DNA of 14,467 nucleotides from Methanobacterium sp. (GTDB lineage Archaea > Methanobacteriota > Methanobacteria > Methanobacteriales > Methanobacteriaceae). Both the position numbers and the translations under genes were made by a program. This document shows positions 1 through 7,094 of the stretch, in pieces. Within the stretch, counting starts at the first letter, position 1, and every line of letters starts with the position of its first letter. The notes under the pieces are model-generated. The model saw nothing but the letters and a program-made list of their open reading frames with translations, did not search any database and was not told the DNA's origin. The DNA lies in contig JAQVTJ010000037.1 in the NCBI GenBank assembly GCA_028700095.1, positions 1 through 14,467 of the forward strand, read 5' to 3'.

Positions 1-92
1 GCCACTATATTTACATTAGGATGATTTTTCAAAAATCTTATAAGCTCTCCACCTGTATAACCACTTGCACCTATTATGCCTATGTTGATCAT
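1..92 (-). CDS. argC: N-acetyl-gamma-glutamyl-phosphate reductase, N-terminal part (runs off left edge)
   Basis: Only the first 30 codons are in the window. They read MINIGIIGASGYTGGELIRF and onward, the opening beta strand and NADP-binding loop (GASGYTGGEL) typical of ArgC, which reduces N-acetylglutamyl phosphate to the semialdehyde in arginine synthesis. The ATG at 90-92 is supported by a GGTGAG ribosome-binding site ending three bases upstream. A TATA-like box lies about 55 bases upstream. The gene is in the same orientation as argJ and argB but separated from argB by an LCP-like gene. The identification rests on the N-terminal motif alone, but that motif is highly characteristic. The C-terminal catalytic domain is not visible. 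Confidence 0.9.
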   Translation of the reverse strand, partial: MINIGIIGASGYTGGELIRFLKNHPNVNIV

Positions 93-145
93 TTTCTCAC
101 CATAATCCTCTTGTTCATCATCCTATTAAAAAATTACTTATAAAA

Positions 146-157
146 ATATATATATAT
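146..157 (-). promoter_or_regulatory. Candidate TATA box for argC
   Basis: An alternating AT run lies 54 bases upstream of the argC start, a distance that would give a leader of roughly 30 bases. In such AT-rich DNA a match of this kind is weak evidence, so this is only a candidate. Confidence 0.3.
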
Positions 158-310
158 TATGATAAAATTATGTTTATAAATATTTTAACCAAACCTAAAG
201 ATATAACCTCTAAAAAGATTTATTTTAATATCTAAAAAAAATATATTTATTTCCAGTTTTAAAACAAAATTATACTGATGTTTTATATTATTATTTATAA
301 TGTTTAATTT

Positions 311-364
311 AAAAAAAATTTATAAAAAAAAATAGATTAAAAGATCTCCATTTAATAATGGAGA
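311..364 (-). terminator. Hairpin plus T-run terminator after the LCP-like gene
   Basis: On the minus strand an 8-bp perfect stem (345-352 paired with 357-364, arms TCTCCATT/AATGGAGA, 4-base loop) lies about 50 bases after the stop codon. It is followed by runs of nine T (324-332) and eight T (311-318). Archaeal termination depends mainly on T-runs, and the hairpin may add to it or protect the 3' end. The placement between two genes of the same strand supports a transcript end here. Confidence 0.5.
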
Positions 365-416
365 CTAGACAGGTATTATATATATCCTTAAAACTTTTAA
401 ATAACTAAATTTTTTT

Positions 417-1136
417 TTATAGTAATTTAAGGCCTTTAGATATTGCAAATTGACCCATTAAACTGTGGGGTATAACAACAATATTTCCTTTAGAATATTG
501 CTCTAATAATGCTTGGAATAATCCTGGTGCTTTCTTTGGATCCTTTGAAGCGTTAATTATAGGTTTCATTAGAAGTTCTACTGCAGTACCACGGCTCATT
601 GTACTATCTTTTCTCTCTGTCATATCTCTTATAAATTGAACCGCAGCATTAGGCCCATTACCAGTGTAACCTGGCACATCTATAGGGGAAATAGAATTTA
701 ATAATGCTTGAACAGCATCAGGTGTTACAATTACCACTGCATCGGTTTTTATACCAGTATTATATTCCACAGTTTCCTGTGCTAACTTAGCACCTTTTTG
801 TGTATCTTCATACCATAATGTGTCATGTAAATACATATTAACCTTACCTGCATTTGCTGCTGCAGGTTCTATTTCTGTTGGATGTTTTAAAAATCCAGGA
901 TATATTGGGGTTAAATTATCTACATTTCCATCTGTAACATGTATTGCATATGCCATATCCACAGCACCCATACCAGGTCTTTTTTCACTTGGATCTGCGG
1001 TTAATAATAGAATATTATGCTCTCCTTTCATTACATTAGCTGTTCCGTTTTGTTCATATGCATATATAGCCAAACCAACCACTGCAACAAGTAATATACA
1101 TATGATTATCAATAAAATTTTTACTATTTTTTTCAT
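417..1136 (-). CDS. Membrane-anchored LCP/DUF4012-like protein
   Basis: The 239-residue protein starts with a basic KK then a strongly hydrophobic helix (about residues 5-27), so it is probably held in the membrane with the rest outside. The body resembles the LytR-CpsA-Psr / DUF4012 group. NILLLTADPSEKRPG (41-55) matches the family opening NILLLGTD. TGIKTDAVVIVTPDAVQALL (127-146) then a VPGY segment (154-157) match the middle, and an R-rich FIRDMTERKD region (168-177) matches the end. In bacteria, LCP enzymes transfer glycopolymers to the wall; a role in handling pseudomurein-wall or surface glycans is inference. The start is supported by AGGTGG eight bases upstream. It lies between argB and argC but has its own TATA-like box and terminator, and has no evident link to arginine synthesis. 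Family assignment is by remembered motifs only. Confidence 0.6.
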   Translation of the reverse strand: MKKIVKILLIIICILLVAVVGLAIYAYEQNGTANVMKGEHNILLLTADPSEKRPGMGAVDMAYAIHVTDGNVDNLTPIYPGFLKHPTEIEPAAANAGKVNMYLHDTLWYEDTQKGAKLAQETVEYNTGIKTDAVVIVTPDAVQALLNSISPIDVPGYTGNGPNAAVQFIRDMTERKDSTMSRGTAVELLMKPIINASKDPKKAPGLFQALLEQYSKGNIVVIPHSLMGQFAISKGLKLL

Positions 1137-1238
1137 AAAATTCCACCTAAATAAAAACCTAAATATAATAATATAAATTATTTTTTCATGTAAAATCTAT
1201 TAAAATTGATTTCTTTTCTAATTAATTTGAATTTTTTC

Positions 1239-1246
1239 TATATAAA
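1239..1246 (-). promoter_or_regulatory. TATA box for the LCP-like gene
   Basis: On the minus strand the sequence reads CGAAAATTTATATAGAAA: a consensus TTTATATA box preceded by A-rich sequence fitting a BRE. It lies about 100 bases before the start codon, giving a leader of roughly 75-80 bases. This is the cleanest promoter match in the left part and suggests the LCP-like gene is transcribed separately from argB. Confidence 0.45.
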
Positions 1247-1379
1247 TTTTCGTATATAATTAATAATAATATAATTAAATCTAAAAACATAATAAATTAA
1301 TAATAGTCAATAAAAATATACCATGTTTTTCTTTTAAAACACTTATTTTTTTATTTTTTTTTATTTTTTTAGTAACAAT

Positions 1380-2261
1380 TTATCTTGTGATCATTGTTCC
1401 TATACCTTTTTTTGTGAATATCTCCAATAATAGAGAGTGTTTGATTCTACCATCTATAATATGGGTTGATTTAACACCATTTTCAATTGCATTTATACAT
1501 GTTTCAACTTTAGGAATCATTCCATCTGTTACAATTCCTTTATCAATCAACTCTTTTATTTCATCTATTGTTGCTTTTTTAATTAAAGTTTCAGGATCCT
1601 TAGGATTTTCTAGTATTCCAGGTACATCTGTAAGTATTATAACCTTTTCAGCATCTATTTCTGCTGCAATATCCCCTGCAACAGTATCAGCATTTAAGTT
1701 TAAAGTATTTGAACTGTTATCAACACCTATTGGCGATATTATAGGTATATATTCATTGGAGGTTAGCATTTCAACAATTTCAGGGTTAATTGTTTCAATT
1801 TCCCCTACAAGACCTAGGTCAATTATTTTTTCTTCACCTGTATTTTTATCAACTATTAATTGTGGAGATCTTTTATGGGCTTTAATAAGTTGATTGTCTT
1901 TTCCTGATATTCCCACACCTTTACCTCCATGTAAACAAATTTGTGAAACAATATCTGTATTTATTTTTCCAACAAGAACCATTTTAACTATATTCATTGT
2001 TTCTTGATCAGTTATTCTAAGTCCTCCAATGAACTTAGGTTCTTTACCTAGTTTATTCATTGACCTTGAAATTTCAGGCCCTCCTCCATGAACAACCATG
2101 GGTTTAATACCCACATATCTTAATAATACAGTATCACGTGCAGTAGAACTCATTGCTTCAGAATCTATCATGGCATGTCCACCATATTTTATCATGATCT
2201 TCTTCTTATGAAATTTCTTAATATAGGGTAAAGCTTCAATTAAAATATTAACAGTTTCCAT
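1380..2261 (-). CDS. argB: Acetylglutamate kinase
   Basis: This 293-residue amino-acid kinase phosphorylates N-acetylglutamate with ATP, the second step of arginine synthesis. Visible motifs: IKYGGHAM with the phosphate-binding Lys25, VHGGGPEIS (57-65), the FIGGLRIT segment (77-84), NADTVAGDIAAEIDA, and ILTDVPGIL. It ends in GIGTMITR. The roughly 20-residue N-terminal extension (NILIEALPYIKKFHKKK) before the first strand is the feature of arginine-inhibited, hexameric kinases and is absent from the short E. coli type. Feedback inhibition by arginine is therefore likely, though inferred. A GAGGAG ribosome-binding site precedes the ATG. It follows argJ by a 153-base gap that contains T-runs and a TATA-like box. 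Confidence 0.96.
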   Translation of the reverse strand: METVNILIEALPYIKKFHKKKIMIKYGGHAMIDSEAMSSTARDTVLLRYVGIKPMVVHGGGPEISRSMNKLGKEPKFIGGLRITDQETMNIVKMVLVGKINTDIVSQICLHGGKGVGISGKDNQLIKAHKRSPQLIVDKNTGEEKIIDLGLVGEIETINPEIVEMLTSNEYIPIISPIGVDNSSNTLNLNADTVAGDIAAEIDAEKVIILTDVPGILENPKDPETLIKKATIDEIKELIDKGIVTDGMIPKVETCINAIENGVKSTHIIDGRIKHSLLLEIFTKKGIGTMITR

Positions 2262-2312
2262 TTATGCTTCTCCTCAAATTATTTGTGTAACTGATTTATT
2301 AGTAAATAATAG

Positions 2313-2322
2313 TTATATATAA
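2313..2322 (-). promoter_or_regulatory. Candidate TATA box for argB
   Basis: TTATATATAA preceded on the minus strand by an A-rich stretch lies about 52 bases before the argB ATG, which would give a leader near 28 bases. Together with T-runs after argJ it suggests argB can be transcribed on its own. The AT-rich background keeps this tentative. Confidence 0.35.
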
Positions 2323-2366
2323 TTTTTAGATAATAATAAGTTTATATTTTATCTGATGTTTAAATT

Positions 2367-2409
2367 AAAAAAAAATTAGTAAATTATCATATAAATATAA
2401 TCTAAAAAA
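2367..2409 (-). terminator. T-runs after argJ
   Basis: On the minus strand, six T (2404-2409) start five bases after the argJ stop codon, and nine T (2367-2375) follow about 30 bases later. T-runs directly after a stop are the usual archaeal termination signal. Partial read-through into argB cannot be excluded. Confidence 0.45.
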
Positions 2410-2414
2410 GATGT

Positions 2415-3611
2415 TTAGGTTGTGTATTCTGCATTTATTTTTATATAATCATAACTTAGATCACAACCATATGCTGTTGCTTTACAATTACCAAGTCCTA
2501 TATTAATTATTATTTTTATATCTTTTTCTTTCATAATATTTTCTGCATCTAAAAGTTCTTGTGTTCCTTCAAATGCATTTACAACACCTAATTCAACAAT
2601 TTTAACAGAATGTTTTTTAGATTTTAATGATATGCTAATAATTTTTTCATCCATTTCAATACCAGAATAACCTACAGCCGCAACAATTCTCCCCCAATTT
2701 AGATCCGCTCCAAAAAGAGCTGTTTTTACCAGTGAAGATGATACCACAGCCTTTGCAGCATTTTGCGCATCTTTATTGGTGGATGTTCCTTTAACTTCTA
2801 CTTCCATATATTTAGTTGCGCCTTCACCATCTTTAGCAAGCATCTTTGCAAGTTTAGAACATACATATTCAAGTGCTTCTTGAAAGTTTTCATCAATAGA
2901 TGTATTGGATTTTCCATTGGCCATTATCACAACTGTATCATTAGTACTTTCATCACCATCAACTACAACCATGTTAAATGTTGAATTAACAGCCTTTTTT
3001 AATGCATTTTCAAGTTCCTGTGATGTTGCATTAATATCTGTTGTTATAAATGCAAGCATTGTTCCCATATTAGGTGCAATCATACCTGATCCTTTACATA
3101 TGCCGCCAATTCTAATTTTTTTCCCATTTTTAAGTTTAGTTTCTATTGCAAATTCTTTTGAAAATGTATCTGTGGTCATTATAGCTTTAGCTGCATTAGC
3201 TGATGCTTGTATTGAATTTTCAAGATTATCTACTGTATTATCAATAAGGTTATTAATTATATTCATTGGAAGTTCTCTTCCTATAACTCCTGTTGATGAA
3301 ACAGCAACGTCTTTAACATTTAATTTAAGTTTATAAGCAACTTTATATGCCATGGACCTACCATTTTCAAGACCTTTATTTCCTGTAAAACAGTTAGCAT
3401 TACCACTATTTGCAACAATAGCAGATAATTTACCATCCTTAACTGCTTCTTTTGTTATTATAACAGGAGCAGCAACAACTTTATTTGAAGTAAAAACTGC
3501 AGAAGCAGTACTTTTCTCACAGACAATAACTGCAACACCATAATCATTTTCACATGAACCTGCAGCAAGCACACCTTCAACTGCACATATTCCGCCTTTA
3601 ATAATTTTCAT
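2415..3611 (-). CDS. argJ: Glutamate N-acetyltransferase / ornithine acetyltransferase
   Basis: The 398-residue protein moves the acetyl group from N-acetylornithine to glutamate, making the arginine pathway cyclic. It shows the family hallmarks. STGVIG (106-111) supplies the Thr-Gly of the oxyanion hole. KGSGMIAPNMGTMLAF (173-188) holds the self-cleavage site before the nucleophile Thr184, so the precursor should split into alpha and beta chains. GADLNWGRI (301-309) and the C-terminal ATAYGCDLSYDYIKINAEYTT region (378-398) complete the pattern. The residue before the nucleophile is Gly rather than the common Ala. Whether it also uses acetyl-CoA cannot be read from the sequence; some methanogen ArgJ enzymes are reported to be monofunctional. 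A GGAG site lies seven bases before the ATG. It is the first gene of the arginine cluster. Confidence 0.96.
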   Translation of the reverse strand: MKIIKGGICAVEGVLAAGSCENDYGVAVIVCEKSTASAVFTSNKVVAAPVIITKEAVKDGKLSAIVANSGNANCFTGNKGLENGRSMAYKVAYKLKLNVKDVAVSSTGVIGRELPMNIINNLIDNTVDNLENSIQASANAAKAIMTTDTFSKEFAIETKLKNGKKIRIGGICKGSGMIAPNMGTMLAFITTDINATSQELENALKKAVNSTFNMVVVDGDESTNDTVVIMANGKSNTSIDENFQEALEYVCSKLAKMLAKDGEGATKYMEVEVKGTSTNKDAQNAAKAVVSSSLVKTALFGADLNWGRIVAAVGYSGIEMDEKIISISLKSKKHSVKIVELGVVNAFEGTQELLDAENIMKEKDIKIIINIGLGNCKATAYGCDLSYDYIKINAEYTT

Positions 3612-3738
3612 ATTAATACTCCATGATCCCCATTTTTTTTATATCTGAATAATAAATATTTACTAAAAAAAAAATATTAAGCTAAAATTTAATATTATTT
3701 TTAATTAATATATACAAACTTATCTTTTTTTTAATAAT

Positions 3739-3745
3739 AAAAAAA
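3739..3745 (-). terminator. T-run after the small membrane protein gene
   Basis: Seven consecutive T on the minus strand begin eight bases after the stop codon of the small membrane protein. The upstream side of argJ begins here as well. No hairpin is evident. Confidence 0.35.
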
Positions 3746-3753
3746 TATATATG

Positions 3754-4038
3754 TTAATAATATTTATTAGATTCATTAGTTGTATCATTCTCTGAATCGT
3801 TTTGTGGTATTATTGATTCTGGTTTGATGGGTTTTACTTTTGTTGTATTTGTTTTGTTTTTATCAACATATGGTGTGGTGTATATATTTGGAAATTCTCC
3901 TTGATTTGTTAGGTTTACCACACCTGCACTGTTAAATGGATTTGTACCTATGAAAATTCCAGTTCCAGTTGCAAATCCAAATGCAAGTACTGAAATTATT
4001 ATTCCAACAAATATTTTTCCTTTGGTTTCCTGTTTCAT
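3754..4038 (-). CDS. Small single-pass membrane protein with sequon-rich tail
   Basis: I do not recognise this family. With the ATG at 4036-4038 the protein has 94 residues: a short basic start (MKQETKGK), one hydrophobic helix (about 9-31), and a polar, low-complexity tail rich in Asn, Thr and Lys. The tail carries six N-X-S/T sequons (Asn42, 61, 64, 80, 84, 88), which suggests it faces outside and may be N-glycosylated. An ATG four codons further upstream (4048-4050) is in frame, but GGTGG lies within those codons, seven bases before the inner ATG, so the inner start is preferred. The gene follows the palm-domain gene by 65 bases, with a nine-T run between them. Confidence 0.6.
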   Translation of the reverse strand: MKQETKGKIFVGIIISVLAFGFATGTGIFIGTNPFNSAGVVNLTNQGEFPNIYTTPYVDKNKTNTTKVKPIKPESIIPQNDSENDTTNESNKYY

Positions 4039-4071
4039 ATAATCCACCATAAAACATTTAAAATTTCTAAT

Positions 4072-4080
4072 AAAAAAAAA
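4072..4080 (-). terminator. T-run ending the tgtA to palm-protein cassette
   Basis: Nine consecutive T on the minus strand begin 23 bases after the stop codon of the palm-domain gene. They probably end most transcripts of the five-gene cassette. The next gene starts only 34 bases beyond, so it may depend on read-through. Confidence 0.5.
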
Positions 4081-4103
4081 GATGTTCTATTATTCCATAT
4101 TTT

Positions 4104-5312
4104 CTATGCTGTAAGTGCATAAATAACTGCAATTATCATGGCTACAATACCCAATAATGGTTGTCCAACATTCCATCCAATTAATGTTGCAATAAATACA
4201 AAGAGGAATATTGTTATGATTATTGATTTTTTTTCCAATAAAAAGTCAAGTACTGTTCTTGTAAATTCAGAGGGTATATAATATGAATAGATTCCATCAG
4301 CAAGATCAAAGACCATTACAGGATTATTATCCCATATTTTAATAGTATCAGCCATTTGAGCTCTTTCACCAGCTTCTCTTCTGCTTTTACCAATTCCCAC
4401 CCTTAATCTTACTCCGTTATTTAGAGCGTGCCAAGCACTATCAATACCTGCACGAAGCGCAGCATTTTTTGTTGGTAAATTAGCAATTAAATCATCCCCA
4501 CCTTCTCTGTAACCTTCAATTTTACCTTCACAATCTTTTTCTATATATGCTTTTACTTCATTCATTATTTCAACCAGTTTATCCCGTCCATTTTCATCTA
4601 TGAATTTGGTTGAATCAATTGCATCAATGAATACATAATTATCATAAATTGCTGGTGAACCTTCAAGATCTCCTATTTTAGATGGGAATACTATTGCAAA
4701 TTCCCCGCCTAATTTAGTGAATCCAACTCCTGATGTTTCCCCAATACGTTTATTTAAATTTATAGATCTTTCAATTGCTGCAGCACCAGTCATTCCAATA
4801 GAAGCCCTTACATCTATTTCTTTGTCCATACCCCGGGATATTAACTCTATACCTACTCTTATTGCATCATTTTTTGATAATAATTTTGATACTATTTCTG
4901 TTGAGCTTTTTTCAATAATATAACCTTTTTGTTTCTTAATATGGCTAACAAATTCGTTAATTATTTTTTTATCGCTTTTAAAAACTTCAAAATAGAGATA
5001 TCTATCACTGCCCATTATTATATTGCTTAAAAGAGCATATTCATTTATTTTATTTTCAGCAGGTTCTATTTCAAGAAATTTTCTGTTTTCAGGAATATTT
5101 CCTGCGCCTACTTCATTTAGGACATTGTTAAAAATATTTGATGTGGTTATATGGGCTGTTTCAATTTCAAGAAGCATCGTACGGGTATAATTTATCATTC
5201 CCACATATTCCCTTTCCATATCATTGGTAGGATAATATTTGGTTCCAATGCTTAAAACCTTATTTTTAATTAAAAAACCAAGTATGGTTCGTGAAATATA
5301 ATCCATAACCAT
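4104..5312 (-). CDS. Membrane-anchored tandem palm-domain protein (GGDEF / Cas10 / GTP cyclohydrolase III-like), predicted nucleotide enzyme
   Basis: The 402-residue protein contains two palm-like repeats then two C-terminal membrane helices (about 363-380 and 385-401). The second repeat (226-327) has the features of an active palm: VFIDAIDSTKF (227-237, Asp230 and Asp233) as the metal-binding first strand, EGGDDLIA (270-277) as the GGDD hairpin, a helix, then RVGIG (304-308). The first repeat aligns without gaps at an offset of 135 residues: SKNDAIRVGI (146-155) with TKNAALRAGI (281-290), and ASIG (170-173) with VGIG. There SSTE replaces GGDD, so the first repeat is probably inactive. Archaeal GTP cyclohydrolase III, GGDEF cyclases and Cas10 share this fold and these acidic residues, so a GTP- or ATP-using activity is likely; the product is unknown. 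The start abuts the RNase gene's stop, with GGAG eight bases before the ATG. Confidence 0.65.
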   Translation of the reverse strand: MVMDYISRTILGFLIKNKVLSIGTKYYPTNDMEREYVGMINYTRTMLLEIETAHITTSNIFNNVLNEVGAGNIPENRKFLEIEPAENKINEYALLSNIIMGSDRYLYFEVFKSDKKIINEFVSHIKKQKGYIIEKSSTEIVSKLLSKNDAIRVGIELISRGMDKEIDVRASIGMTGAAAIERSINLNKRIGETSGVGFTKLGGEFAIVFPSKIGDLEGSPAIYDNYVFIDAIDSTKFIDENGRDKLVEIMNEVKAYIEKDCEGKIEGYREGGDDLIANLPTKNAALRAGIDSAWHALNNGVRLRVGIGKSRREAGERAQMADTIKIWDNNPVMVFDLADGIYSYYIPSEFTRTVLDFLLEKKSIIITIFLFVFIATLIGWNVGQPLLGIVAMIIAVIYALTA

Positions 5313-6341
5313 TTATTTTTCTCCTCCCTTCTCTAATGTTATGTCAAAGTTTCCTGGTTTTTCCATTAACATACTAGGCTTAACAGATACTATTGGAAAT
5401 TTCCATGTTCCAAGCCTTGCAGCAACTGTACTGGCAATATTTCTTGAATTTTTCTTTACAAAGGAGTAATCATGGTCATTTATAGTTATATTAACATTAT
5501 ATGGGGATTCTTCAAGTATTTCATCTGAATATATTATGTTAAGTTCAAAGGATCCAGGTTTAGTAAAGAGATCATTTCGAACAGCAACTAAAGGTGCATG
5601 GTCAAGTTTTAATCTATCACCTACTGTTACTGCAATATTTCCTGCATTTTTCACAGCATCTTTATAATCTCTAGGACTTACAAGTACGAATATTATAAAG
5701 TCGCTTGTTTTTTCAGCATCTTCAATCATTCCCATTACTTTATCAAAAAGGGGAATTTTCATGAAAATACTTTCTATTTTAGAATCAAAACCATCTTCAT
5801 TGGTTTTTGATATTCTATCTATAGCTTCTTTAGCTATTGCAATTCCACTTAGCTTCTTATTTTTTTTCAATTTATAAGAATCAAGACCCTTTCTTTCAAA
5901 GTCATTTAACATTTGGGTACATATTTTTTGTAGTATATTCTTTACCTTTTTAGGTTTTGTTGATGATCCAATAGATATTTTTCCTTCATTGAATTTGAAT
6001 GGAATTCTTCTATTGTTAATATCATGAAATTCATCATTAAACTCTCGGAAATTGTCATTTGAAAGTATTTTTGTATTTTCTTCATCTGCCATTTTAAGTA
6101 TGAAATGATCTGCATTTGTTCCTGAGGGAACCTGATATACAATACCTTTTTCCAGGAGATTATTGAATTTATCTTTTTCATCTATCTCATGCCTTAGGGA
6201 TGCATCTGCTATTAGAAATGGTTCATAACCTAATTTATGGAGGGCTTCCAAAGCTTTTAGAAGGTTTTCTAACTTTGGTTTTCCTCCTTCTTCATCCTTT
6301 CTAAAATGTGCTACATTTGATGCATCTATAATAACTTTCAA
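5313..6341 (-). CDS. NYN/PIN-fold ribonuclease (Zc3h12a-like) with duplicated C-terminal domain
   Basis: The 342-residue protein opens directly with the first strand of a NYN/PIN nuclease: KVIIDASNVAH (2-12) with Asp6. Further acidic positions fitting the metal site are Asp46 (LIADASLR), Asp78 and Asp86 (NADHFILKMADE) and Asp96 (LSNDNFREF). The layout matches the Zc3h12a-like branch, which cuts single-stranded RNA. After a basic linker (129-165) come two copies of a repeat: 230-269 and 296-336 align with about 16 identities, both ending KPG-x-F. I do not know this repeat's family. Translation starts at TTG (6339-6341), supported by AGGTGA just upstream and by the nuclease fold beginning at once. 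The start abuts the stop of the phosphoesterase gene. RNase activity is inferred from the fold. Confidence 0.75.
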   Translation of the reverse strand: MKVIIDASNVAHFRKDEEGGKPKLENLLKALEALHKLGYEPFLIADASLRHEIDEKDKFNNLLEKGIVYQVPSGTNADHFILKMADEENTKILSNDNFREFNDEFHDINNRRIPFKFNEGKISIGSSTKPKKVKNILQKICTQMLNDFERKGLDSYKLKKNKKLSGIAIAKEAIDRISKTNEDGFDSKIESIFMKIPLFDKVMGMIEDAEKTSDFIIFVLVSPRDYKDAVKNAGNIAVTVGDRLKLDHAPLVAVRNDLFTKPGSFELNIIYSDEILEESPYNVNITINDHDYSFVKKNSRNIASTVAARLGTWKFPIVSVKPSMLMEKPGNFDITLEKGGEK

Positions 6342-7094
6342 CTAATCACCTAAACAAGTGTTTTCATATTTTGCAAGACATTTTTCTGTTCCATCTGCTA
6401 GATTTAAGATTATTTCAATGAATTCATCTTCAATATTAATAGAATTAAAAGATGAAAGTGTTTTTCCTCTTAATCTGAGTGATGACACAGTTCCTGCTGT
6501 TATAAATGTTGAATTTTCCATCATCCAAACATGTGGCATATGTTTATGTCCTGAAAGAACTAAATCAGCTCTTCCATTCATAAGCGATAATAGTATATCC
6601 CCAGCATCACTTAATACATTTCTTTCTCTACCAGTTTTTGGCACTGGAATTATATGGTGATGGAGTGCTATGATTTTGTAAAGATTTTCTTCATCAGCTT
6701 TTATTAATTCCTTTTCCATAAAATTTTGCTGAGTTCTACCTACTCTACCATAATCAAGGTCTGGTTCACTACTATCAAGTCCAATTACTTTTAAACCATG
6801 TTTTTTATCTTTTAATGTTCCATATCTATTTTTTATTAGATCTTCAAAACATTCATCCCCTACATGTCTTGCATCATGATTTCCAGGAACAACAATTATG
6901 GGAGATTTTATTTGATCTAAATATTTAATTACTTCCTGAAATTCTAGGTAATATCCATTTTCTGTTATGTCTCCGGTAATTATTGTTACATCTGGTTGGA
7001 TGTCATTGAGCTTGTCAATTGCATTTAATAGAAGCTTTTCTTTGAAGTTGAATGATCCAACATGGAAATCTGATATTTGTGCAATAAATGGCAT
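6342..7094 (-). CDS. Calcineurin-like metallophosphoesterase (Icc/CpdA-type)
   Basis: The 250-residue protein carries the complete two-metal phosphoesterase motif set: ISDFH (7-11, Asp9 and His11), TGDITENG (40-47, Asp42), PGNHDARH (70-77), LHHHI (144-148) and SGHKH (181-185). GNHDARH together with GHKHMP resembles the class III cyclic nucleotide phosphodiesterases (Icc/CpdA), but many relatives act on other phosphodiesters, so the substrate is open. There is no signal peptide or membrane helix, so it is cytoplasmic. Its ATG directly follows the NAC stop codon, with GAGGT inside the last NAC codons as ribosome-binding site, so the two are translationally coupled. Its place beside a palm enzyme and an RNase makes turnover of a nucleotide signal a reasonable idea, but this is inference. 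Confidence 0.85.
   Translation of the reverse strand: MPFIAQISDFHVGSFNFKEKLLLNAIDKLNDIQPDVTIITGDITENGYYLEFQEVIKYLDQIKSPIIVVPGNHDARHVGDECFEDLIKNRYGTLKDKKHGLKVIGLDSSEPDLDYGRVGRTQQNFMEKELIKADEENLYKIIALHHHIIPVPKTGRERNVLSDAGDILLSLMNGRADLVLSGHKHMPHVWMMENSTFITAGTVSSLRLRGKTLSSFNSINIEDEFIEIILNLADGTEKCLAKYENTCLGD

Larger units (their letters stand above)
93..416. other. 324-base intergenic region between argC and the LCP-like gene
   Basis: This stretch has no credible coding sequence. It holds the argC ribosome-binding site (96-101) and candidate TATA box (146-157), then AT-rich sequence. Next come two A-runs (311-318 and 324-332) and a perfect 8-bp hairpin (345-364), which together look like a minus-strand terminator for the upstream LCP-like gene. 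A nine-T run at 410-418 sits on the other side of the hairpin. I see no tRNA-like cloverleaf. Confidence 0.6.

Noticed and set aside
1387..1893. Plus-strand open frame of 168 codons opposite argB
   Set aside because: Hydrophobic, Ser/Ile-rich translation typical of an antisense frame over an AT-rich gene; argB itself is unmistakable.
4681..4710. A second GGDEF-looking string, LGGEFAIVFP (palm protein residues 201-210)
   Set aside because: It lies between the two palm repeats, after the helix that follows the first ASIG strand, so it is not at the position of a palm metal hairpin; likely chance resemblance.
5942..6181. Minus-strand 79-codon frame inside the NYN RNase gene
   Set aside because: Same strand but different frame, fully inside a gene with clear nuclease motifs; Met/Ile/Lys-rich with no recognisable features.
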